Origin: Psychrobacter immobilis | Lineage (GTDB): Bacteria > Pseudomonadota > Gammaproteobacteria > Pseudomonadales > Moraxellaceae | NCBI RefSeq assembly: GCF_904846175.1 | Contig: NZ_CAJGZM010000011.1 | Coordinates: 1 to 64,000, forward strand | Length of the DNA: 64,000 nt | Reading direction: 5' to 3' | In this document: positions 52,490-63,047 of the stretch, in pieces | Position numbering within the stretch: the stretch's first letter is position 1 | How the letters are laid out: each line of letters starts with the position of its first letter | The notes under the pieces: model-generated | Seen by the model: the letters and a program-made list of their open reading frames with translations, nothing else | Told to the model about the DNA's origin: nothing | Database searches by the model: none | Translations under genes and position numbers: made by a program

Positions 52490-54019
52490 TTATTCAGCTA
52501 CCAAAAAATCTGGCAACTCTGCTGCTTGTTTCTCTAGCTTTTTAAGCTTCTTTTTGCCTAAACCGCCCAATACGTCAACGGCATGACGCAAGCGTGTCAG
52601 TGTCATATCAGCGCCGATAATCGCCATAGAGTTCATAACTGGCGTCGATGAGGTGCTACCAGCGATGGCGATAAAGAATGGCGCCATAAAGTCACGCATC
52701 TTAATATCAAGATGGGCGGCAAGACCTTTTAAAGTGGCGTAGATATTTTCTTCTGACCACGTTGGCAAGACTTCTAGCTGCCAAAGTGATAGTTGAAGCA
52801 TCTCTATGATTTGCTCAGACGTGAGTGATTTATGGGTAAAGCTCTCAGCATTGATATCAGGTAGGTTCTGGAAATAGAAGCCACCCCAATTAACTGCATC
52901 AGACAATAGCTCGATACGAGGCTGAATCGCCGCTGCAATAGCCGTTAATTTATCGCTGTTACTTGCCCAGTCTAAGATTTTATTCTTTAACTCTTCAGGA
53001 GTAAGCGCCCGTAGCCATTCGGCATTAAGCCAATTAAGCTTTTCGATATCGAAAATAGGGCCGCCAAGTGACACACGCTGAATATCAAAGCTGGCAATCA
53101 TTTCTTCTAAGGTAAATTGCTCAGCGTCATTAGGCATTGAGTAGCCCATACGACCGAGGTAGTTTAGCAATGCTTCAGGTAGTACGCCAGCATCACGATA
53201 GTAGGTAATCGACGTTGGATTTTTACGTTTCGACAGCTTTGATTTATCTGGGTTACGCAGTAATGGCATGTGGCAAAGAACGGGCATCTCCCAACCAAAA
53301 TACTCATAAAGCAGCTGATGCTTCGGTGCAGAGTTTAGCCACTCTTCACCGCGCATGACGTGACTGATGTCCATCAAATGATCGTCAACGACGTTGGCGA
53401 GATGATATGTTGGCATGCCGTCAGTTTTTAGCAGCACTTGCATATCGATTTGCGTCCAAGGAATCTCAACCGTGCCGCGCAGCATGTCCTGTACCTGACA
53501 GACACCTTCGGTTGGCACGCGCATACGAATCACGTGCGGTTTACCTTCAGCGACCAATTGCTCGGTTTTCTCAAGGGCTAAATGGGCACAGCGACCGTCA
53601 TAGCGTGGCGTTTCGCCATTGGCCATTTGCTCAGCACGCATGGCATCTAGCTCTTCACTAGTACAGAAGCAACGAAACGCATGATCATTTTCTATGAGTT
53701 GCTCAGCGTGTTTTTTATAAATCTCACTACGCTCGCTCTGACGATAAGGCGCGTGCGGACCGCCAATGTCTGGACCTTCCGCCCAATCGAGACCAACCCA
53801 ACGCAGCGCATCCAAAATCATTTTTTCGGATTGCTCGGTTGAGCGCGTTTGATCAGTGTCTTCGATACGTAAAATAAACTCGCCGCCGTGGGCTTTAGCA
53901 AAAGCCAAATTAAATAGGGCGATATAAGCCGTGCCTACATGAGGAAAGCCAGTAGGCGAAGGGGCAATACGGGTACGGACAGGACGCGTGCTGTTAGTTA
54001 AAGTCGATGATTGCATCAT
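52490..54019 (-). CDS. gltX: glutamate-tRNA ligase
   Basis: GluRS attaches glutamate to tRNA-Glu. The 509-aa class I synthetase has the HIGH-type motif in [26 protein letters not shown], the cysteine-bearing [14 protein letters not shown] and the KMSKS-type loop KLSKRKNP. The tRNA-Glu gene lies just downstream on the same strand. Start at the first of two adjacent ATG codons is uncertain by one codon. Confidence 0.96.
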   Translation of the reverse strand: MMQSSTLTNSTRPVRTRIAPSPTGFPHVGTAYIALFNLAFAKAHGGEFILRIEDTDQTRSTEQSEKMILDALRWVGLDWAEGPDIGGPHAPYRQSERSEIYKKHAEQLIENDHAFRCFCTSEELDAMRAEQMANGETPRYDGRCAHLALEKTEQLVAEGKPHVIRMRVPTEGVCQVQDMLRGTVEIPWTQIDMQVLLKTDGMPTYHLANVVDDHLMDISHVMRGEEWLNSAPKHQLLYEYFGWEMPVLCHMPLLRNPDKSKLSKRKNPTSITYYRDAGVLPEALLNYLGRMGYSMPNDAEQFTLEEMIASFDIQRVSLGGPIFDIEKLNWLNAEWLRALTPEELKNKILDWASNSDKLTAIAAAIQPRIELLSDAVNWGGFYFQNLPDINAESFTHKSLTSEQIIEMLQLSLWQLEVLPTWSEENIYATLKGLAAHLDIKMRDFMAPFFIAIAGSTSSTPVMNSMAIIGADMTLTRLRHAVDVLGGLGKKKLKKLEKQAAELPDFLVAE

Positions 54020-54340
54020 AAAAATCTCAAAATAGGGTAGTTAATGAATATGGCAGTGAAAAATGGCAAAAAAATAGCAATTAAAAATGCTAATAATAAA
54101 TGTGAATGACAACTTTGAACAAAAAATACGGATGAAACAATAGGCGTCAATGTAGAAAAATAGCGTAAAATATAGCGCTAGTATAACAGAGAGATGGGAT
54201 ATTTTTAACGAAAAGCCTGTCTAGCGCTTGACTACCCGTGTATCCTTGCGATAATAATGTTAGACAAGTCATAACTTGTTTATTTTCATCTGATTTTTTA
54301 CTATTACTGACCAAAATGGTCGTCATTTACTGAGTTGTTT
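54020..54340. other. intergenic between gltX and rsmH
   Basis: This divergent AT-rich upstream region carries the rsmH promoter candidate near 54228. No mraZ gene precedes rsmH, unlike in enterobacteria, and no other gene is seen. Confidence 0.5.
54228..54255 (+). promoter_or_regulatory. candidate promoter of the rsmH-mraY operon
   Basis: TTGACT (54228-54233) and GATAAT (54250-54255) are 16 bp apart, each five of six to consensus. The predicted start would be about 80 bases before the rsmH start codon. Confidence 0.5.
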
Positions 54341-55522
54341 GTGTCAATATCGAATAATAAGCCAAAAAGTAAGCAAGATCTTAAAACAACCTCTTCGTCA
54401 GCCACTGATAATGCTAAGTCAGCGCGAGACTTGTCTGCGATGGAAAATGACTTTATTGCAGAGAGTGACTCTGCTAATTCACCTGCTCAAGAGTCTGTAA
54501 CTGCTGCAACAGAACAAACCACTTCTGATGAATTGAGCTTTGTCCATGATGCGGTGCTGTTACAAGAAACGGTCGCTGCAGTGTTGGGTGTTAAATCTTT
54601 GCCTAAGCAAACGGACGACGAAGCAAAAAATAGCTTACAAATAAGCGGCATTTACGTCGATGCAACCTTTGGCCGTGGCGGCCATAGCCGCCTGCTATTA
54701 AGCCAGCTTGCCGATGATGCAACCTTGATTGTGTTTGATAAAGACCCAACGGCGATTAGCGTTGCTCATGAATTGGCAAATACCGATAGCCGCGTAAAAG
54801 TGGTGCATGACAGCTTTGCGACCTTGACTGATAGTCTAGCGGCAATGGGTATCATGCAAGTTGATGGTTTGATGGCAGATTTGGGTATCTCGTCGCCACA
54901 GATTGATGACGGCAGTCGCGGTTTTAGCTTTATGCGTGATGGTGCAGTCGATATGCGCATGGATACCAGTCGCGGGCAGTCAGTTGCCCAGTGGCTTGAG
55001 ACGGTCGATGATGAAACCTTGGCCAACGTGCTCTATGAGTTTGGCGAAGAGCGTCACAGTCGCCGTATTGCTCGTGCTATCAAGCAGATGGAAAGTTATA
55101 CCTCCACGCTTGAGCTGGCAGAGGCTATAAAAGTTGCACATCCCAATTGGCAGCGTGGCAAGCATCCGGCGACCCAGAGTTTTCAAGCCATGCGAATTTT
55201 TATCAATAATGAGCTTGGCGATGTTGATAACTTTTTAGAACAAAGTATTCCTATTTTAAAGTCAGGTGGGCAGTTGGCAGTCATTAGTTTTCATTCCTTA
55301 GAAGATCGCCGCATCAAGCAGTTTTTGCAGCGTCATAGTAAAGGGCAGTATCCAGAAGATGAAAACTTACCGATGCCGCCGAAGCGCCCACGTTACTTTA
55401 GTAAGCCTAAACGCGTCGGTCCTAGCAAGGCAGAAATCAGCCAAAACCCACGCTCACGTAGCGCGTGGTTGCGCATGGCCACCCGTACCGATACGGATTA
55501 TGTAACAGATGAAAACTCATAA
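54341..55522 (+). CDS. rsmH: 16S rRNA (cytosine1402-N4)-methyltransferase
   Basis: RsmH (MraW) methylates C1402 of 16S rRNA and opens the division/cell-wall operon. The 393-aa protein has an N-terminal Ser/Thr/Asp-rich extension of about 60-65 residues before the family start FVHDAVLLQETV. The SAM site is DATFGRGGHSRLLL, followed by MADLGISSPQIDDGSRGFSF, DMRMD and the C-terminal VISFHSLEDRRIKQFL. The start is GTG; a TTG two codons earlier or the ATG at 54440 are possible. Normal family length is about 310 aa. Confidence 0.94.
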   Translation: MSISNNKPKSKQDLKTTSSSATDNAKSARDLSAMENDFIAESDSANSPAQESVTAATEQTTSDELSFVHDAVLLQETVAAVLGVKSLPKQTDDEAKNSLQISGIYVDATFGRGGHSRLLLSQLADDATLIVFDKDPTAISVAHELANTDSRVKVVHDSFATLTDSLAAMGIMQVDGLMADLGISSPQIDDGSRGFSFMRDGAVDMRMDTSRGQSVAQWLETVDDETLANVLYEFGEERHSRRIARAIKQMESYTSTLELAEAIKVAHPNWQRGKHPATQSFQAMRIFINNELGDVDNFLEQSIPILKSGGQLAVISFHSLEDRRIKQFLQRHSKGQYPEDENLPMPPKRPRYFSKPKRVGPSKAEISQNPRSRSAWLRMATRTDTDYVTDENS

Positions 55523-55760
55523 ACTAAGACATAAAGACTGCTATTAAGTTATGTGGTTAAAATATGACTGAATGTTTTAATGATTACGCGGCTGTTAAAA
55601 AGCTGTAAACATTCTCTGCTAGGCTCAACAGTTACTTTTTGCTTGGTTTTATTTCTATTTATATTTGTTTTTATTGATGGTGCTGATGGCTCATGAGGGT
55701 GTGATCACTCGCAAATGGTTAGCGCTTTTTATATTTGAAGTTCACTTTTTTGAGATCGTC

Positions 55761-56231
55761 ATGGCAATATCTGACAAACCTGTCAACCGTCGCACCGCAA
55801 TGCCTGCTAATACTGATGTTGGCGAATTATTCGTGCGCCGATTAAATGTGGTCAGTATTTATGTGGCCATATTATTAATATTGGCGGCAGCAATTATCTG
55901 GAGCGGCATCAAAACTGCCGAGGGCGTGCAGCAATATCATCAGGATTATAAAACCTTGCAAGACATGAAAAAACAAGAGCGCAAGCTGCAGGTAGAACAT
56001 CAGCGTTTGCTTATCGAGCAGCAAACCTTTAGTGCCACCCCGCAAATTGCCAGTCGCGCCGTCGCCGAATTGGGTATGTTTTCGCCCACCCTTAAAGACA
56101 AACTAATTATTCAACCGGGTGCGGCAGTTGCAGTAGCGCCAGTCGTCGAAGCTGATGGCTCAGATGCAGCAGCTGTCAATGAAACAGATTTTTTTGAAGC
56201 GGATGCTGACGTAGCGGAGGCAGGACGATGA
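55761..56231 (+). CDS. ftsL: cell division protein FtsL
   Basis: FtsL is a bitopic divisome protein that works with FtsB and FtsQ. The 156-aa protein (start at ATG 55761; the earlier frame at 55665 is unlikely) has a cytoplasmic start, one membrane helix (about 29-48, VVSIYVAILLILAAAIIWSG) and a periplasmic leucine-zipper-like coiled coil with DMKKQERKLQVEHQRLLIEQ. An Ala/Val/Asp-rich tail follows. Its stop overlaps the ftsI start by 4 bp. Sequence conservation is low, so gene order carries much of the evidence. Confidence 0.9.
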   Translation: MAISDKPVNRRTAMPANTDVGELFVRRLNVVSIYVAILLILAAAIIWSGIKTAEGVQQYHQDYKTLQDMKKQERKLQVEHQRLLIEQQTFSATPQIASRAVAELGMFSPTLKDKLIIQPGAAVAVAPVVEADGSDAAAVNETDFFEADADVAEAGR

Positions 56232-58351
56232 CTGATAAAAAATCCAATGCCAATAGTGCTAAAGATACTGCTAAGAATAACAGCAAAAAACCTGCCAGTG
56301 GCAAAGTCACTAGTGGTAAAGTGACTAAGCCACTACGCCGTGCCAGTGCTGCCAAGTCTGGGCAAACCAGCAGCAAACCTGACAATAAAGCGGCCGATAA
56401 TCGTAAAGCCAAGCTGTTTAGCCGCCTAAAAAAGAACGAAGAGCAGGGTGCTTATACCAGTGTTAAAACCCAAAAAAGTAAAAGATCTTTTTTGGGTAAA
56501 GCCTCTGGAGCATCTTCTCGCGGCGGTGTCGAGCAGGATAAAAACCGCTTTCGTACGATTTGGGGACTGGCGCTGCTGATTTTAGTAGGGCTTATCGGTC
56601 GTGCTTATTATTTACAGGTGGCGAATGCTCAGTTTTACCAAGATAAAGGTAACGAGCTGATTACCAGCGTGCGTACGCAAAAATCCTATCGCGGTATGAT
56701 TACCGATCGCAATGATTTGCCATTAGCCGTTAGTGCGCCATTAGCGACCGTGTCGTTTAGCCCGCATGATTATGCACGCGAATATTACGAGCTTAAGCGT
56801 ATTATCCTCACCAATCCTGATAGTCCAAAGCTGGTTGCGCGTATGCAAAAGCGCTTAGATAATATGGATTTGACCACGCTTGCTGCTGCTGCCAATATTT
56901 CGGTAGATGAGCTGAAACGAGTGACTGCTATCGACCCTAGTGTCGATGTGACAGATGAGGAAGCGGTGAAAGCGGCGTTGCCATCGGGTGCAGGCTCGCA
57001 TTATCTGCCGCTACTCAATAAAGTCACGCCTGAAATTGCTCAAAGTGTTAGCTCGCTTGACTTTCCGGGTGTTAATGAGAAAAACTTTTTCCAGCGCTAC
57101 TATCCACAGCCGCAACCGAACTCGCAACTTTTAGGTTTTATGGGACAAAACGCCAATGACCCTGAAGGCGGTTATGAAGGGCGTGCCGGTATCGAACGTC
57201 AGTACGAAACCGAGCTGGCCGGTGAAGATGGTAAGGTATTGGTACTAAAAGATGCTAAGCAAAATAGCTTAAAAGAAATCAAGCAAGTTAAGCCAGAAGT
57301 ACCGGGTAAAGATGTCGCGTTAACGATTGATTCACGCTTACAGTATCTGCTTTATAAAGAGCTTGAAAAAGCCGGTCGCTTACAAAAAGCGCGCTGGTCA
57401 ACAGGCATGATTGTCGATGTGCAAACAGGTGAAGTGCTCGCCTTGTCGACGTGGCCGTCATTTAACTCTAATAATCTTAATGAGATGACCGGTGAAAACC
57501 AGCGTAACCGTGCGCTGCTTGACGTCTTTGAGCCCGGCTCAGTCATGAAACCATTTACCGTTGCCGCTGCTTTAGATTCAGGTAAATATACGGCGACATC
57601 ATTGATCGATACCAATCCTGGCTCTATTCGTGTCCGTGGCTATACAATTCGTGACCATAATAATTTGGGTCGGATTACATTGGCAACGCTACTACAGAAA
57701 TCGAGTAACGTGGCCTCGACCAAGATTGCTTTGTCGTTACCGGCTGATGGTATTACCAGTATGCAAAAACAATTTGGTTTTGGCTCAAAAACACCGTTAC
57801 AATTTCCAGGTGAAGGTAGTGGTCTTGTGGTCACACCGGAAGAAAAAGAAACTTCAAGACGGGCAACGGTCAGTTATGGCTATGGTATCCAAGTGACGTT
57901 GGCGCAGATTGCGCAAGCGTACTCGGCGCTGGCGGCAGGCGGGGTGATGCATCCCTTAACGCTGACTAAAGATGGCGAGCGGCCGCCCAGTAAGCGTATC
58001 ATGGCACATGAGCAAGCTATGTCTATCGTGCAAATGATGGAAAGTGTCACCGAACCGGGTGGTACAGCTAAGGGTGCTGCTATCGACGGTTATCGCGTCG
58101 CTGGTAAAACAGGGACGTCGCGCCGTATCAATCCAAAAGGTGGCTACTATACTGACCAGTATCGTAACGTCTTTGCCGGTATGGCACCAGCGTCTAATCC
58201 TAAGCTGGTTGGCGTGATGTTAATCGAAGACCCACGTGGTCAGATTTATGCCGGCTTAACAGTCGCTCCTGTCTTTCACAACGTCATGAAAGAGGCGCTG
58301 CGTTTGTATAATGTACCGTTAGATAAGCCATTAAAAACCGAAGACCAGTAG
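56228..58351 (+). CDS. ftsI: division-specific peptidoglycan transpeptidase FtsI (PBP3)
   Basis: FtsI cross-links septal peptidoglycan. The 707-aa protein has a long cytoplasmic Lys/Ser/Asn-rich start (about 110 residues, usually about 20-40), one membrane helix (111-128), a pedestal domain and the transpeptidase domain. Penicillin-binding motifs are intact: SVMK with catalytic Ser438, KSSN and GKTGTSRR. It starts within the ftsL stop codon region. beta-lactams that target PBP3 act on this protein. Confidence 0.95.
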   Translation: MTDKKSNANSAKDTAKNNSKKPASGKVTSGKVTKPLRRASAAKSGQTSSKPDNKAADNRKAKLFSRLKKNEEQGAYTSVKTQKSKRSFLGKASGASSRGGVEQDKNRFRTIWGLALLILVGLIGRAYYLQVANAQFYQDKGNELITSVRTQKSYRGMITDRNDLPLAVSAPLATVSFSPHDYAREYYELKRIILTNPDSPKLVARMQKRLDNMDLTTLAAAANISVDELKRVTAIDPSVDVTDEEAVKAALPSGAGSHYLPLLNKVTPEIAQSVSSLDFPGVNEKNFFQRYYPQPQPNSQLLGFMGQNANDPEGGYEGRAGIERQYETELAGEDGKVLVLKDAKQNSLKEIKQVKPEVPGKDVALTIDSRLQYLLYKELEKAGRLQKARWSTGMIVDVQTGEVLALSTWPSFNSNNLNEMTGENQRNRALLDVFEPGSVMKPFTVAAALDSGKYTATSLIDTNPGSIRVRGYTIRDHNNLGRITLATLLQKSSNVASTKIALSLPADGITSMQKQFGFGSKTPLQFPGEGSGLVVTPEEKETSRRATVSYGYGIQVTLAQIAQAYSALAAGGVMHPLTLTKDGERPPSKRIMAHEQAMSIVQMMESVTEPGGTAKGAAIDGYRVAGKTGTSRRINPKGGYYTDQYRNVFAGMAPASNPKLVGVMLIEDPRGQIYAGLTVAPVFHNVMKEALRLYNVPLDKPLKTEDQ

Positions 58352-58421
58352 GCGTAATAGTAAATTTTTAAATATTCAGCTCTTAATCATTTGATGCGTT
58401 TTAACCGTTTAGGATTTGCCA

Positions 58422-60167
58422 ATGACTCTGTCTACCTCGCCGATAAGCAGCACCACAGTCACCTTACAACAGCTGATTGAAGCTAGTGGCAACGATAAAG
58501 ATAGGCAGAGTCATAGTCAAAACTATAAAGATAAACACAGTCTAGCGCAGGCATTGACAACGATGCTAACCGCATATAGTAGTCAACTATCGAATGCAAA
58601 AAGTTCGGTTGCCAATATCGCATTTGAGCAGTTCTGCTTAGACAGCCGTCAATTGGCAGCCAACGATGTCTTTGTCTTATTAAAAAGTCATATACCAAAC
58701 TGTCAAAAAAGTCGTGACCACCTCTATCAAGCCGCTGAGCAGACGGCTTTTATCCTAGCAGAAATTGACCCATTAGCTTTGCTTGCGACAGCTAATGTCC
58801 CGCCTCATGCCAACCTTGCATTGACGAGTGATAGTGCCCAAGCTATCGCACAGCAATTAGACGGCCTGCCTTGCCCAGTATTATATGTACCCAATATCCG
58901 TGATTTTTTAGGTGACTTGATTCAATCACGTTTGCAATATCAGAAGGCTGTGACCTTGCCAAAGGTCGTTGCAGTAACAGGCACCAATGGCAAAACAACT
59001 ATCAGCCAATTGGTGGCGCAATTAACGCAGTTGACTGGTATGAGCAGCGCCGTGATGGGTACAGCGGGTAACGGTAGATTAGGCGCTTTGGTGCAAGCCA
59101 GCCATACCACCGGTGATGCCTTAGCAGTACAGCAGTTTTTATATCAAATGGGTCTTGAAAATGCTGAATTATTGGCATTAGAAGCCAGCTCGCACGGTCT
59201 CGATCAGCAGCGTTTACAGGGTATGCCGGTGTCGGTGGCGATTTATACCAATTTGAGCCGTGATCACCTAGATTATCATACTGATATGGCTGAGTATGCC
59301 GCGGCAAAGGCTAAGCTGTTTGATAAAGCGCATTTCCCAGAGTTAACCCACGCCATTATCAATATCGATGACGAGCATGCACAAATTATGCTCGACACAG
59401 CATACGCTAGCAACTTAACGGTTTGGACCTATAGTTTAGACCCATCAAAAATGGCGACCTTTGTTGCCGCTGAAATTAAGCCAAGTTTGCAAGGTGTTGA
59501 GATTGCGCTGCGTACTGATTTTGGTAGTAGAGATTTTAAAAATAAAGAAACCAATAACATCAATATTGTCAGCCCGTTACTCGGGCGCTTTAACGTTGCC
59601 AATTTACTTGCTGCCATCGCCGCTGCCGTCGCTTTAGGGATTAGTCTGGAGCGCATTGCGACAGTGATACCGCAGCTACAAGGTGCGGTTGGGCGTATGC
59701 AGCGTGTACCCTCTAATGACGGCTGCTTTATCGTTGATTATGCCCATACGCCTGATGCATTAAGCCAAGTACTTGCCAGCCTAAAAACCCATTGTAAAGG
59801 TCAGTTGTGGGCAGTGTTTGGTTGTGGCGGCGACCGTGATGCGGGTAAGCGCCCATTGATGGCGCAAGCGGGGCTGGCGGGCGCCGATAAAGTTGTATTG
59901 ACGGCAGACAATCCACGTACCGAAGACCCAAATATGATCTTGCAAGATATGCAAGCAGGCATGACAAACGAGCAATATCAACGTGCACATATCGAACCGG
60001 CGCGTCAAACCGCCATCGAATATGCGGTCAATCAAGCTGCGGCTGATGATATCGTTGTTATCGCAGGCAAGGGTCATGAAACCTATCAAGAAATTAACCA
60101 TGTTCGTTATGATTTTGACGATCGTGTTGTTTTGCAAAACGCTTTAGAGCAAGCAGGGCGTGTATAG
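58422..60167 (+). CDS. murE: UDP-MurNAc-tripeptide ligase (meso-diaminopimelate adding)
   Basis: MurE adds the third residue of the peptidoglycan stem peptide. The 581-aa protein (start at the ATG with AGGA seven bases upstream) has the P-loop GTNGKTT, the central Mur ligase domain and the C-terminal DNPR motif (TADNPRTEDP) that marks meso-diaminopimelate specificity. An Asn/Ser-rich stretch near residues 20-45 lengthens the N-terminal domain compared with the usual about 495 aa. It follows ftsI by 70 bp. Confidence 0.95.
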   Translation: MTLSTSPISSTTVTLQQLIEASGNDKDRQSHSQNYKDKHSLAQALTTMLTAYSSQLSNAKSSVANIAFEQFCLDSRQLAANDVFVLLKSHIPNCQKSRDHLYQAAEQTAFILAEIDPLALLATANVPPHANLALTSDSAQAIAQQLDGLPCPVLYVPNIRDFLGDLIQSRLQYQKAVTLPKVVAVTGTNGKTTISQLVAQLTQLTGMSSAVMGTAGNGRLGALVQASHTTGDALAVQQFLYQMGLENAELLALEASSHGLDQQRLQGMPVSVAIYTNLSRDHLDYHTDMAEYAAAKAKLFDKAHFPELTHAIINIDDEHAQIMLDTAYASNLTVWTYSLDPSKMATFVAAEIKPSLQGVEIALRTDFGSRDFKNKETNNINIVSPLLGRFNVANLLAAIAAAVALGISLERIATVIPQLQGAVGRMQRVPSNDGCFIVDYAHTPDALSQVLASLKTHCKGQLWAVFGCGGDRDAGKRPLMAQAGLAGADKVVLTADNPRTEDPNMILQDMQAGMTNEQYQRAHIEPARQTAIEYAVNQAAADDIVVIAGKGHETYQEINHVRYDFDDRVVLQNALEQAGRV

Positions 60168-60276
60168 CCTTTATAGACAAATAATAGCGCTTGCCGCTCA
60201 TTTTTTTGGGCTTTTCTGAACAACAGATATCATTAAATATCAAAGATAAGTAGTCATCATATATAAGGTAATCATT

Positions 60277-61734
60277 ATGACAGCCGACAACGATAACAGC
60301 ACTCAGTCGCAAGGGCTGTATGTTTGGCAAGTAGACAATCTACTTGCGGCGACCGCAACACTGAATGGGCATTGGCAATTTGCTGAAGCGCAAGCAACAT
60401 CAAGCAATAATAGCACGGACACAAGCAAGTCAATTACCAGCACTCGTATCGCTACCGATACTCGTACCATAAAACCTGGCGATATTTTTTTAGCCTTAAC
60501 CGGTGATAATTTTGATGGTCACGATTACATCGCTACTGCCATAGAACAAGGTGCGGTTGCAGCCATCGTTTCACGTCCCATTTCTGCTGATATTGCACAA
60601 TTAGTTGTTAATGACACGCGTTTAGCGTTAGGGCAATTAGCAGCTTATCGTCGTCAGCAGCATAAAAATTTGACTGTGATTGCCATTACTGGCTCGAGCG
60701 GTAAGACCACTTGCAAAGAGATGCTCGGTAGTATCTTTGGACGCTTGGCGCCGACGCTGATTACCCGTGGCAATCTAAATAATGACTTGGGTGTGCCGAT
60801 GATGTTGCTCGAATTATCCGATCATCATCGCTATGCAATTTTGGAGCTAGGCGCTAACCATATTGGTGAGATTGCTTATACTACTGAGATTGTAAAGCCG
60901 GATGTCGCTTGTGTTCTTAATATTGGTACCGCGCATTTAGGGGAATTTGGTAGCCGTGAAGGCATTTGCCAAACCAAGGCTGAGATTTACCATACTTTGA
61001 ATGACACGCAGTACGCGATCGTTCCTGATAAAGATGATTTTACCAATAAGCTACGCCGTATTGCCGAAAAGCATACGTCACACGTGATTGGCTTTGGCAA
61101 TACCGATGTCAGTGCCAGCCATTTAGATGTTGAGCCTGAGCGCAGTGAATTTAAGCTCCATATCGATAGCCAAGTTCATGATATTAGTCTACCGCTAGCG
61201 GGTGAGCATAATGTTAATAATGCCTTAGCCGCTGCTGCTTGTGCCCATGCCTTAAATATCGATATCAGTGATATCGTCGTCGGACTTGAAAACGCTCGCC
61301 CTGCTAAGGGGCGCTTAAACAGCCAGCTACTCGGTATGCATCGTTTGATTGATGATACTTATAATGCCAATCCGCATTCGGTGCGCGCAGCCGCTAAAGT
61401 GTTGGCAGCGCAAACGGGTACGCAAGTGATGGTACTTGGTGATATTGCGGAGCTTGGAGAAGCGGCAGTTAGCGAGCATCAAAGCTTGGGTCGTACGATT
61501 GCGACCACCGGCATTAATGTGCTGCTGTGTGTCGGTGAATATGCGCCTCATACCGTAGCGGGTGCGCAAGAGATTTCTGCTATCAGCGCCCATGCCTTTG
61601 CTGATAAAGACAGTTTATTGGCGTATTTACAGTCTTATTTACGAGCACAGCAGGCGCAGCCTTGTACGGTGCTGTTTAAAGGCTCACGTTCCATGGAAAT
61701 GGAAACCCTTATCAATGCGCTAGTCGAGGAGTAG
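60277..61734 (+). CDS. murF: UDP-MurNAc-tripeptide D-alanyl-D-alanine ligase
   Basis: MurF adds D-Ala-D-Ala to complete the UDP-MurNAc pentapeptide. The 485-aa protein has the P-loop TGSSGKTTCKEM, RGNLNNDLGVPMMLLEL, ELGANHIGEI and HNVNNALAAAACA, and a C-terminal domain with IDDTYNANPHSVRAA. The start has AAGG eight bases upstream. It lies 109 bp after murE and 3 bp before mraY. Confidence 0.96.
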   Translation: MTADNDNSTQSQGLYVWQVDNLLAATATLNGHWQFAEAQATSSNNSTDTSKSITSTRIATDTRTIKPGDIFLALTGDNFDGHDYIATAIEQGAVAAIVSRPISADIAQLVVNDTRLALGQLAAYRRQQHKNLTVIAITGSSGKTTCKEMLGSIFGRLAPTLITRGNLNNDLGVPMMLLELSDHHRYAILELGANHIGEIAYTTEIVKPDVACVLNIGTAHLGEFGSREGICQTKAEIYHTLNDTQYAIVPDKDDFTNKLRRIAEKHTSHVIGFGNTDVSASHLDVEPERSEFKLHIDSQVHDISLPLAGEHNVNNALAAAACAHALNIDISDIVVGLENARPAKGRLNSQLLGMHRLIDDTYNANPHSVRAAAKVLAAQTGTQVMVLGDIAELGEAAVSEHQSLGRTIATTGINVLLCVGEYAPHTVAGAQEISAISAHAFADKDSLLAYLQSYLRAQQAQPCTVLFKGSRSMEMETLINALVEE

Positions 61735-61737
61735 GCG

Positions 61738-62856
61738 GTGTTAGTTTGGTTGTTTGGCTGGCTTGGTCAGTATTATACGCCGTTTTCTGCGGTTTCTTCG
61801 TTGACGCTGCGCGCGTTACTGGCGGTCATTACCGCACTTGCCTTTAGTATGATTTTTGGTGGACGCGTCATTCGACGTCTGCGTGCGCTGAAGTACGGTC
61901 AGGCGATTCGTAATGATGGTCCGCAGTCGCATTTGGCTAAGACGGGCACGCCGACCATGGGTGGGGTGCTGATTTTGAGCGCGATTGGGGTTTCAACCTT
62001 ATTGTGGGCGCGATTAAACAATCCCTATGTGTGGATTTTGCTCATTGTTATGATTATCTTTGGTGCGGTCGGTTGGGCAGATGATTGGCTTAAAATCAAA
62101 TATAAAGACCCCAAAGGCTTAATCGCTCGCAAAAAATACTTTTGGCTATCGATGGGCGCGTTATTCGTCGGTATTTCTTTATATTATATCGCTACTTTAC
62201 AGCCCGATATTAACACCACGCGTGAAATGCAGGATTTGCTGCTACCTATTTTTAAAGATTGGATTATTCCATTCTCAGCAGTGCCGTTTGGTATTGGGTT
62301 TATTATCTTTACCTACTTTGTGATTAATGGTGCTTCTAACTCTGTCAACTTAACCGATGGCTTGGATGGTTTGGCTATTTTGCCCGTGGTCTTGGTAGCA
62401 GCCGGTTTAGGCGCGATGGCTTATGTATCAGGTGACGTGCGCTTTGCGGATTACTTGCATGTACCTTATATTGCTTATAATTCAGAAGTGATTATTGTCT
62501 GCGGCTCGATGATTGGTGCCGGACTTGGCTTCCTATGGTTTAATGCTCATCCAGCGCAAGTATTTATGGGTGATGTTGGGGCATTAGCATTGGGTGCCAT
62601 GCTCGGTACGATTGCGGTTATGACCCGTCAAGAGATTGCCTTTGCCATTATGGGTGGGTTGTTTGTTGCCGAAGCCTTGTCAGTGATGCTACAGGTTGGT
62701 TCGTATAAGCTGCGTAAAAAGCGCGTCTTTCGTATGGCGCCATTGCATCACCATTTTGAAGAGATTGGCTGGAAAGAGACACAAGTGGTGGCAAGATTTT
62801 GGATTATTGCCATTATCCTAGTCATTCTTGGGCTTATGACTTTAAAACTACGTTAA
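61738..62856 (+). CDS. mraY: phospho-N-acetylmuramoyl-pentapeptide transferase
   Basis: MraY transfers the phospho-MurNAc-pentapeptide to undecaprenyl phosphate, forming lipid I. The 372-aa polytopic membrane protein has about ten helices. It carries [11 protein letters not shown], the catalytic [18 protein letters not shown] and the cytoplasmic [18 protein letters not shown]. The start is GTG with a strong GAGGAG upstream. It is the last gene of the operon; a terminator follows instead of murD, ftsW and murG. Confidence 0.97.
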   Translation: MLVWLFGWLGQYYTPFSAVSSLTLRALLAVITALAFSMIFGGRVIRRLRALKYGQAIRNDGPQSHLAKTGTPTMGGVLILSAIGVSTLLWARLNNPYVWILLIVMIIFGAVGWADDWLKIKYKDPKGLIARKKYFWLSMGALFVGISLYYIATLQPDINTTREMQDLLLPIFKDWIIPFSAVPFGIGFIIFTYFVINGASNSVNLTDGLDGLAILPVVLVAAGLGAMAYVSGDVRFADYLHVPYIAYNSEVIIVCGSMIGAGLGFLWFNAHPAQVFMGDVGALALGAMLGTIAVMTRQEIAFAIMGGLFVAEALSVMLQVGSYKLRKKRVFRMAPLHHHFEEIGWKETQVVARFWIIAIILVILGLMTLKLR

Positions 62857-62893
62857 GTCGTCAATAAGATAAATCATCAACAAAATATAAATC

Positions 62894-62927
62894 AAAAGCC
62901 ATCTCAAAATCTGAGGTGGCTTTTTTT
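62894..62927 (+). terminator. terminator of the division/murein operon
   Basis: AAAAGCCATCTCA pairs with TGAGGTGGCTTTT (one T-G pair) around a 5-base loop, with a run of seven T. It lies 37 bp after mraY and ends the rsmH-mraY transcript. Confidence 0.93.
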
Positions 62928-63047
62928 AATGCTTGTTTATAATTTTGCCTCTATGTTTTTCATTATGGTTTTACTCCACCTTTTATCCCTTACTTAACCT
63001 GAACTTTGTTAAAATGGCAGCCATATTGCGATGACTTTGAGATACTT

